From: Micromonospora chalcea
Lineage (GTDB): Bacteria > Actinomycetota > Actinomycetes > Mycobacteriales > Micromonosporaceae
Reading direction: 5' to 3'
NCBI RefSeq assembly: GCF_002926165.1
Contig: NZ_MAGP01000176.1
Span: 1 to 64,000, forward strand
Length of the DNA: 64,000 nucleotides
The notes below the pieces were generated by a model that made no database searches, was not told the origin of the DNA, and saw only the letters and a list, made by a program, of their open reading frames with translations. Below, piece after piece: positions 58,386-64,000 of the stretch. Position numbers and translations under genes: made by a program. Numbering within the stretch: the stretch's first letter is position 1; each line of letters opens with the position of its first letter.

Positions 58386-60569
58386 TCAGTGGTCCCGGAC
58401 CAGGCGTGCGTACGCGCCGTCGCGGGCGACCAGTTGCTCGTGGGTGCCGCGCTCCACCTCCCGGCCGCCGTCCAGCACGACGATCAGGTCGCAGTCGCGG
58501 ACCGTGGACAGGCGGTGGGCCACGATCAGGCAGGTCGCCCCCCGCCGCCGCAGGTGCCTGTCGATCTGGCGTTCGGTCTCGGCGTCCAGCGCGCTGGTCG
58601 CCTCGTCGAGCACGAGAACCCGGGGATTGCGGACGAGCGCGCGGGCGATCTCGAGCCGCTGCCGCTGCCCGCCGGAGAAGTTGCGGGCGTTCTCCCGTAC
58701 CGGGCTGGCCAGGCCGCCCGGCCGGGCCGCCACCTCGTCGTAGAGGCAGGCGTCGGTCAGCGCGGTGACGACGTCCTCGTCCGCGACGGTGAGGTCCCAC
58801 ATGGTGACGTTGTCCCGCACCGTGCCTTCGAACAGCCGCTGGTCCTGGTCCACCATGGCCACTGTGGCCGCCCAGAGGCCGTCGTCGGTCCCCGGCCGTT
58901 CGAGGCCGTCCACGGTGACCCGCCCGGTCCACGGGCGGTAGAGCCCGGCCACCAGCCGGCCCACTGTCGACTTGCCGCTGCCCGACCGCCCGACGAGCGC
59001 CACCCGGGCACCCGGCGGCAGGTCCAGGCTGAAGTTCTCCAGCAGCGGCCGGCCCAGCGGGTTGTAGCCGAAGGTCACGTCCTCGATGCGCAGGTGCCCC
59101 TCCATCGGCGCCAACGGCCCGGCGGGCCGGTCCCTGGCCGACGGCAGCGGGTACCGCTCCACGTCCCGCAGCCGGTTGAGGTCGGCGCTCATGTCCTGCA
59201 GCCGCGAGCCCAGCGCGGTCAGGTTGCCCAACGGCCGATTCATCGCGGCGGCCAGGCTCTGCATGCCGACCAGCACGCCGACGCTCATCGCCTCCGCCAC
59301 CACCTGCCGGCTGCCCAGCCCCAGCAGCACGGCGGTGGTCCCGGAGGCGAGGAACGCGGGCAGGACGGAGAGCACAGCGGTGGGCACCCCCAGCCGCTGC
59401 TGGCGGGTGGCGACTGTGGCGTGGCGCGCCGCGAACCGGGCCACGGCGCGTTCCTCCTCGCCACCGGCCTTCACCGTCTCGATCATCTGGACCGTGGTGT
59501 AGACGGTGGTCACCAGCTTGCTGCGGTCCGCCTGGAGCCCGGCGACGGCTGTCGACCGGGTCGAGGCGACGTAACGCAGCACGCTCACGTTCAGCCCGGC
59601 GAGGACCGCCGCGCAGAGTCCGAGCAGCAGGTCGTACTGGCAGAGCAGCGCCCCGTACGCCAGCACCAGGCCGGTGTCCACCACCGTGGTGGCCGCGCGG
59701 CGGGTGAGCACCTCGGCGACCACCTCGTTGCCCCGGACCCGCTGGCTGAGGTCGGCGGCCTGCCGCTGGTCGAAGAAGGCCGGCGGCAGCCGCAGCAGAT
59801 GTCGGAAGAACCGGGCCGCGCTGCTCAGGGCGAGCGCCGTCTCCGCGCGTACGGTCAGGCGTTGCTGGAGCAGGCCGGCCAGGAAGGTCAGCACGGTGGC
59901 CACCGCCACCGCCGCCACCAGGCCGGCGAACGCGGCCCGGTCCTCCTGGAGCAGCACCCGGTCGACGAAGACCTTCGCCATCACCGGGATGGTCAAGCCG
60001 ACCACGGCGATCAGCAGGCCGAGCAGCAGCATCTGCGCGATCGCCGAGCCCGGGCCGCGCCACCGTTCGGCCAGCGCCCGCACCAGCCGGTAGCGGGTGC
60101 CGCCCGGCCGGAACTCCGGGCCGGGCTCCATGGTGAGCGCGATGCCGGTGAAGGCGCCGTCGAACTCCTCCCAGCTCACCGCGCGGGGGCCGGTGGCCGG
60201 ATCGTTTATGAAGACCTTGCGGCCGAGCCCCTCCAGCACCACGAAGTGCTCGAACCGCCAGAACAGCACCGCCGGCAGCGCCACCGTGGCCAGGCCGGCC
60301 AGGTCCATCTGGAAGCCCTTCGCCACCATCCCGTACCGGCGGGCGCCCCGGAGCACAGTGGCCGCTGTGGAGCCGTCCCGGCTCACCCCGCACACCCGGC
60401 GCAGCTCCTCCAGGGGTACGTGCCGGCCGTGGTGGGCGAGCAGGATGCCGAGCGCGGCGGCGCCGCACTCCACCGCCTCCATCTGGATCAGGGTGGGCGT
60501 ACGGACCCGTCGACGCCGGATGCGGGGAGGCTCCGGCGTTCCGGTGGCGGCGGTCGGGGGCGCGCTCAT
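58386..60569 (-). CDS. NHLM-type ABC transporter with C39 peptidase, subunit 1
   Basis: A 727-residue bacteriocin exporter of the NHLM_micro_ABC1 type. The N-terminal C39 peptidase has Cys35 in QMEAVECGAAALG, His108 in WRFEHFVVLEG and Asp123 in INDPATGP. A six-span domain (about 165-440) follows. The nucleotide-binding domain has GRSGSGKST (Walker A), NFSGGQRQRLEIARAL (signature) and RVLVLDEATSALD. It should cut the leaders of precursors A and B after the double-Gly-type site and export the cores. It overlaps the HlyD gene by 4 nt. Confidence 0.95.
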   Translation of the reverse strand: MSAPPTAATGTPEPPRIRRRRVRTPTLIQMEAVECGAAALGILLAHHGRHVPLEELRRVCGVSRDGSTAATVLRGARRYGMVAKGFQMDLAGLATVALPAVLFWRFEHFVVLEGLGRKVFINDPATGPRAVSWEEFDGAFTGIALTMEPGPEFRPGGTRYRLVRALAERWRGPGSAIAQMLLLGLLIAVVGLTIPVMAKVFVDRVLLQEDRAAFAGLVAAVAVATVLTFLAGLLQQRLTVRAETALALSSAARFFRHLLRLPPAFFDQRQAADLSQRVRGNEVVAEVLTRRAATTVVDTGLVLAYGALLCQYDLLLGLCAAVLAGLNVSVLRYVASTRSTAVAGLQADRSKLVTTVYTTVQMIETVKAGGEEERAVARFAARHATVATRQQRLGVPTAVLSVLPAFLASGTTAVLLGLGSRQVVAEAMSVGVLVGMQSLAAAMNRPLGNLTALGSRLQDMSADLNRLRDVERYPLPSARDRPAGPLAPMEGHLRIEDVTFGYNPLGRPLLENFSLDLPPGARVALVGRSGSGKSTVGRLVAGLYRPWTGRVTVDGLERPGTDDGLWAATVAMVDQDQRLFEGTVRDNVTMWDLTVADEDVVTALTDACLYDEVAARPGGLASPVRENARNFSGGQRQRLEIARALVRNPRVLVLDEATSALDAETERQIDRHLRRRGATCLIVAHRLSTVRDCDLIVVLDGGREVERGTHEQLVARDGAYARLVRDH

Positions 60570-61375
60570 CGTCCCAGCAACCAGTCGATCGGGTGTTCCT
60601 GGTCCACTGTGAACCAGGCGGTGACCTCGCTGGCCGAGTTGAGCTGGAACGGCGGCGGGGACTTGGTCCAGCGCAGGCCACCCGGGGCCGCCGGGTCGGG
60701 CTCCAGGGTGACTGTCACCCGGACCACGCTGCCCCGGGCGAGCAGCCGCCGGACGTCCGGCCCGGTGCCCAGGAAGGCGCGCAGCGAGGCCTCGGTCTCC
60801 GGGAAGGCGCCGATGGTGGTCACCCGGCCGGCCAGGGTGCCGAACACGTTGCGGGGCGCCGCCGCGGCGGCCACCTCGACGGGTACGCCCGGTTGCAGCA
60901 GGGGCGCGGCGACGGCGGGAGCGTAGACGACGGCCTGCAACGCGTCCCCGGCGGCGTCGAGCCGTTCCAGGTCGGCCAGGTGCGTGCCGGGGGTGACGAT
61001 CTCGCCCTCCGAGACCAGCCAGGCCACGACGTACGCGTCACCCGGCGCGTTCTCCACCCGCACCTTGCCGTCCATGGTGCGCAGGCTGTAGAGGGGCGTG
61101 CCCTTCGTGACCCGCTGGTGCGGCGACGCCCACACCTTGGTGACCTGGCCGCTGTCGAGCGCGTCGAGGGCGGAGATCCCGTTGGAGTGGATCAGCACCC
61201 CGGCGGCCTCGACGGTCCGGGGCACCACGGTACGCACCGACCAGACCCCGGCGGCCACCACGACGATGACCAGCGCCACGGTGGCCAGCCAGTTCGGCAC
61301 CGTGGTCAGCCGGACCGCGCGGTCGAGCTGCTCGGGCGCCTCCAGCTGACGCAGCGCCTGCCGCCGGAACTTCAC
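60566..61375 (-). CDS. HlyD-family / NHLM bacteriocin secretion adaptor
   Basis: A 269-residue protein from GTG61375. The cytoplasmic N-terminus (FRRQALRQLEAPEQLDRAVR) leads to one membrane span (about 29-49) and a periplasm-side HlyD-like domain: barrel and lipoyl halves GVLIHSNGISALDALDSGQV, TKVWASPHQRVTKGTPLYSL, VSEGEIVTPGTHLADLERLD. This matches NHLM secretion proteins. The start overlaps the stop of the SagB-like gene as GTGA, and its stop overlaps the C39 transporter start (ATGA). It should join the exporter to the cell wall side. Confidence 0.88.
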   Translation of the reverse strand: MKFRRQALRQLEAPEQLDRAVRLTTVPNWLATVALVIVVVAAGVWSVRTVVPRTVEAAGVLIHSNGISALDALDSGQVTKVWASPHQRVTKGTPLYSLRTMDGKVRVENAPGDAYVVAWLVSEGEIVTPGTHLADLERLDAAGDALQAVVYAPAVAAPLLQPGVPVEVAAAAAPRNVFGTLAGRVTTIGAFPETEASLRAFLGTGPDVRRLLARGSVVRVTVTLEPDPAAPGGLRWTKSPPPFQLNSASEVTAWFTVDQEHPIDWLLGR

Positions 61376-62877
61376 GGCCGGGCCCCCGTGTCGGCGGGAC
61401 GACGCGAGCCGAGCAGGAAGTCGGCCACGCTCGGTTCGACGAGCGGATCGAGCCCGGACAACTCGGCGAAGGCCTGGGAGTCCCCGGCGCCGAGGGCGCA
61501 CGGCGCCAGCCCCATGGCGGTGGCGACGAGGTACATCTGCTGGGTCAGCACACCCGCGTCCTTGAGAATCATGGCGTAGCTCATCCCTTCGTACTTCCAC
61601 ATCAGCCGCTGGACCCGGGCGGTGACCACCAGGACCGTCTGCGGCGGCCGGGGCATGGCGCCGGCCGCCCGGGCGTACGCCAGCAGCCGGTCGGCGGCCG
61701 CGCCCCAGCCGGCGACCGGCTCCAGCCGGTGCCCGACGCCGTCGTAGTGGTAGAGCCCGGGGTCGAGCCCGGCGCAGCGCGCGACAAGCGGATAGATCTC
61801 CAGCTCGTAGACACCGCCGCCGCCCGGGTAGGGCCGGTGGCCCACCTCCTGTCCACCGGCCTCGCCGACGACCGTGGTGTGCTGCGACCGGTACAGGAAC
61901 TCGGCCAGCCGCTCCAGGGGCAGCGGCGCCGTGTCGTCGTGTTCGCGCACGCTGCGCCGGTCCGCGACGACCTGGCTGAACGCGGGATCCGCCTTGGCGA
62001 TCGTCGCCAGGTCGGGCAGCGGCAACTCGACCGCCCGGCCCCCGCCGTACGGGCGGCGCAGCGGCTGCGGCGCGAAGCGTTCCCGCATCCGGTAGGTGCC
62101 GCCCGCCGGCAGCGCGTGCCGGCCGGCCCGGGAGCGGTGGTGCAGCCGAAGCTCCTCCGGCGACCAGTAGGCGAGCGGCGCGTCGTCGTGCTCCGCCTCG
62201 TACTCGGCGTCGGTGACCAGGATCCGGGCGGTGGCCAGCTCGTCGAGCACCCGCCCGGCGGCCTCCGGCGGCACGCCGAGCATGCGGGCCACCGTGTCGG
62301 GTCCGAGGCCCGGCACGGCGGCGGCCAGCACCGCGCCGACGGCGGCGTCGGCGCAACCGACGGTGAGGGTGCTCAGCGACGACGCGGCCACCAGCATCCC
62401 CCGATCGTGCTGGAGGGTGGCGAAGCGGGAGAGCCGGTAGCGGACCCCCGGGGTGTGCGGGCGGCTCTCCGGCAGGCTGCCCCGGCCCAGCCCGGTGGGC
62501 ACGAGGTCGAGCAGCGCCCGGTCGTCGACCTGGACGCGGCGCTCCAGCCAGGAGTGGGCGAGCAGCCGGCGCAGCAGCAACTGCGCCGGCAGCACCCGGC
62601 TCTCCCCCTCCAGACCGCTGATCAGCCGGCCGACCTCGACGTCGCCGACCCAGTCGGCGGCGAGGCGCAGCAGCAGCGCCCGCCGGCCCATGCCGGGTCG
62701 CTCCAGGGTGAGCCGGAAACGGGTCTGCCGCAGCAGCAGCGAGCCGTCCTCACCGAGTCGCAGCTCCGCGTCACGGCGCAGCCGGTACGACTCCTGGACC
62801 GGAGGACCGCCGCCGGCGCCGTTCACGACGACCGCCGCCGACCGGTCGGGTCCGCCACTGTGGTCATCCCCCACCAT
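61372..62877 (-). CDS. SagB-type dehydrogenase (thiazoline/oxazoline oxidase)
   Basis: A 501-residue protein. The N-terminal 250 residues are family-specific, with helical and beta segments. The C-terminal nitroreductase-like FMN domain shows VVADRRSVREHDDTAPLPLE, RLAEFLYRSQHTTVV, the glycine-rich PYPGGGGVYELEIYPLVARC, and LKDAGVLTQQMYLVATAMGL. SagB-type oxidases convert azolines to azoles with FMN, so this enzyme implies heterocycle formation from Cys/Ser/Thr, fitting precursor B. ATG62877 is chosen; GTG62886 or GTG62892 are possible. It lies 35 nt after the second YcaO. Confidence 0.9.
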   Translation of the reverse strand: MVGDDHSGGPDRSAAVVVNGAGGGPPVQESYRLRRDAELRLGEDGSLLLRQTRFRLTLERPGMGRRALLLRLAADWVGDVEVGRLISGLEGESRVLPAQLLLRRLLAHSWLERRVQVDDRALLDLVPTGLGRGSLPESRPHTPGVRYRLSRFATLQHDRGMLVAASSLSTLTVGCADAAVGAVLAAAVPGLGPDTVARMLGVPPEAAGRVLDELATARILVTDAEYEAEHDDAPLAYWSPEELRLHHRSRAGRHALPAGGTYRMRERFAPQPLRRPYGGGRAVELPLPDLATIAKADPAFSQVVADRRSVREHDDTAPLPLERLAEFLYRSQHTTVVGEAGGQEVGHRPYPGGGGVYELEIYPLVARCAGLDPGLYHYDGVGHRLEPVAGWGAAADRLLAYARAAGAMPRPPQTVLVVTARVQRLMWKYEGMSYAMILKDAGVLTQQMYLVATAMGLAPCALGAGDSQAFAELSGLDPLVEPSVADFLLGSRRPADTGARP

Positions 62878-62912
62878 CCCTTCCACGTTCACCGGCGCGC
62901 CGGGAGCGCCGG

Positions 62913-64000
62913 CTAGAAGAACACGTTCAGCGGGTTGGCCGACGTCTCGTCGGCGGCCACGGGGTCCCGGCCGAGGCGGCCCGGCACGTCCCACAGCCGA
63001 CCGGGGCCGAGCCGGCGCCAGAAGTGCCGCAGGCCCGGCACGACGACCTTCACCACGGCCAGGTCGACGTCCGGGCGGGACTGGTCGACGACGATCACCT
63101 CCAGGCCGGCCCGCTCCGCCCGGCGTACGCACCGGCGCACGTCGTCGCCCACGTCGCCGGTGGTCAGCGTCGGGTGGTCGGCGGCGGTGCGCGGCGGCCG
63201 GGTCGGATCCGGGGACAGCCACTGCTGGTCGGCGACCCGCACCGTGCCGAACCAGCGCGCGGTGTCCGGGTCGTCGCCGCCGTACCGGTTGCGCTCGGAG
63301 GTGGGTCCGGGCACGGCGGGCAGGAACTGGTTCACCTCGGTGAGCGCGCGGGTCAGCGCGACCCGCGCGTCCAGGTGCGCGCCGAAGCCGACCAGGACGT
63401 CCTCCGTCCCGCCGTCGGCCCGCCGGGACACCGCGGCGAACGTGGGTACGCCGAGGTCGGCGGTCAGATCGAGGGCCCACAGCTCGCGGCTCAGGGCGGT
63501 GGCGTGGTGGTCGACGCAGGCGGTGGTCCACGGGTCGGCGAACGAGGCGAGGTCCACGCCGGGCATCCGGGAGCGGTGGTACCACCACAGGGCGACGCTG
63601 TCCCGCTCCACGAGTTCGCAGAAGCCCTGCAGGATCGCCTCGGACAGGTTGCCGCCGGCCGCGCAGCCGTTCGAGTCGGCCGAGCACACCCCCAGCCCGG
63701 TCAGCTCCGGGTGGCCGTACCAGCAGTACGCGGCGGGCAGCTCGCGCGGCGTCTGCCGGGTCAGCGACCAGCCCGTCGTCCAGTCCAGCTCCACGTCGTC
63801 CGGCAACGGGCGGGGAACGCGGTGCAGATGGCCGAGGTCGCGGTTGAGCCGGTCCCGGTCGGCGTACTGGCGGTCCGAAAACAGCAGCAGCTCGCGCAGG
63901 TGCACCGCGCGGTCCGGACCGAGCTGCCGGTAGGTCGCCCGGTGCACCGGTCGGTCGCCACGCCACACCCCGCAGTAGCGCTCCACCGCCTCCCCGATCG
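62913..64000 (-). CDS. Second YcaO cyclodehydratase (N-terminus beyond right edge)
   Basis: An open frame to the window end. The first visible residues read IGEAVERYCGVWRGDRPVHR, the first ATP-binding motif of azoline-forming YcaO enzymes. Others are VCSADSNGCAAGGNLSEAIL, QGFCELVERDSVALWW and ALTRALTEVNQFLPAVPG, all with the expected acids. The end is SANPLNVFF. It differs clearly from the TfuA-linked YcaO, which lacks the SNGCAAG pattern. It needs an E1-like or ocin-ThiF partner, which should lie to the right of the window. It is expected to cyclise Cys/Ser/Thr of precursor B. Confidence 0.92.
   Translation of the reverse strand, partial: IGEAVERYCGVWRGDRPVHRATYRQLGPDRAVHLRELLLFSDRQYADRDRLNRDLGHLHRVPRPLPDDVELDWTTGWSLTRQTPRELPAAYCWYGHPELTGLGVCSADSNGCAAGGNLSEAILQGFCELVERDSVALWWYHRSRMPGVDLASFADPWTTACVDHHATALSRELWALDLTADLGVPTFAAVSRRADGGTEDVLVGFGAHLDARVALTRALTEVNQFLPAVPGPTSERNRYGGDDPDTARWFGTVRVADQQWLSPDPTRPPRTAADHPTLTTGDVGDDVRRCVRRAERAGLEVIVVDQSRPDVDLAVVKVVVPGLRHFWRRLGPGRLWDVPGRLGRDPVAADETSANPLNVFF

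Noticed and set aside
55404..60926. Very long plus-strand open frame opposite the ABC transporter genes
   Set aside because: It is the antisense shadow of high-GC coding sequence and is Arg/Pro/Gln-rich with no domains; the minus strand carries complete transporter motifs.
60566..62356. Minus-strand frame suggesting a 596-residue fusion with the HlyD protein
   Set aside because: The N-terminal half is an out-of-frame shadow of the SagB-like gene; the true start is the GTG at 61375 overlapping its stop.
61372..63966. Possible YcaO-SagB fusion of 864 residues
   Set aside because: Residues before 62877 are the wrong frame of the second YcaO gene, which has its own stop at 62913.

Overview
The window is high-GC DNA (roughly 70 percent) with GTG/TTG starts, tightly overlapping operons, ANTAR regulators, SigE-type sigma factors and a secreted GH6 cellulase. 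This points to a filamentous actinobacterium, most likely a member of the Micromonosporaceae. That placement is an inference from gene content, because the window holds no rRNA or other marker gene.

Region 1 (1-16.6 kb) is a mobile, defence-rich island. It holds ends of an IS256-type element on both sides of a 972-residue protein with an Mrr-like nuclease domain, a probable propeller and membrane segments. It then holds a leftward operon of patatin phospholipase (capV-like), CD-NTase and E2-like protein, which is a short type II CBASS. In the same orientation follow a 1034-residue Mrr-like nuclease/helical-repeat protein and a DUF3800 protein. Divergent from the CBASS genes is a single-chain HTH plus ImmA/IrrE metallopeptidase regulator, resembling a fusion of CapH and CapP. 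An intact IS256-family element with an 8-bp target duplication and a frameshifted IS110-family transposase close the island.

Region 2 (17-23.3 kb) carries a fatty acid desaturase and a translationally coupled operon of a small protein, two GT4 glycosyltransferases, a probable (alpha/alpha)6-barrel protein and a GH130 phosphorylase. Region 3 (23.5-31.3 kb) carries three GAF-ANTAR regulators, LapA and DUF5994 proteins, decayed slipin and sigma-factor genes, and LtrA. Region 4 (31.3-40.6 kb) has two sigma/anti-sigma-type pairs, a secreted tripeptidyl aminopeptidase-like hydrolase, a CcbP-like protein, the 5' half of a tRNA-Arg(CCU) gene, and fragments of a reverse transcriptase, a transposase and a nucleotidyltransferase. 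Region 5 (41-48.5 kb) is more ordinary chromosome: DinB, nucleotidyltransferase, a TetR regulator divergent from an SDR and an F420-type oxidoreductase, a GH6-CBM2 cellulase under a CebR-like operator, a PAS/GAF protein and DUF2855.

Region 6 (48.6 kb to the right edge) is a RiPP biosynthetic cluster of the nitrile-hydratase-leader (NHLP) type and continues beyond the window. It encodes two precursors with very different cores: one has no Cys, Ser or Thr, and the other is a Cys-rich tail. It also encodes a TfuA/YcaO pair (known for thioamide formation), a second YcaO plus a SagB-type oxidase (known for azoline/azole formation), a cobalamin-type radical SAM enzyme, a C39 peptidase/ABC exporter, a second NHLM ABC protein, an HlyD adaptor and a divergent MerR-type regulator. 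The two precursors may feed two kinds of backbone chemistry through a shared export system. The RiPP locus and the extended CBASS locus are the two most notable systems here.
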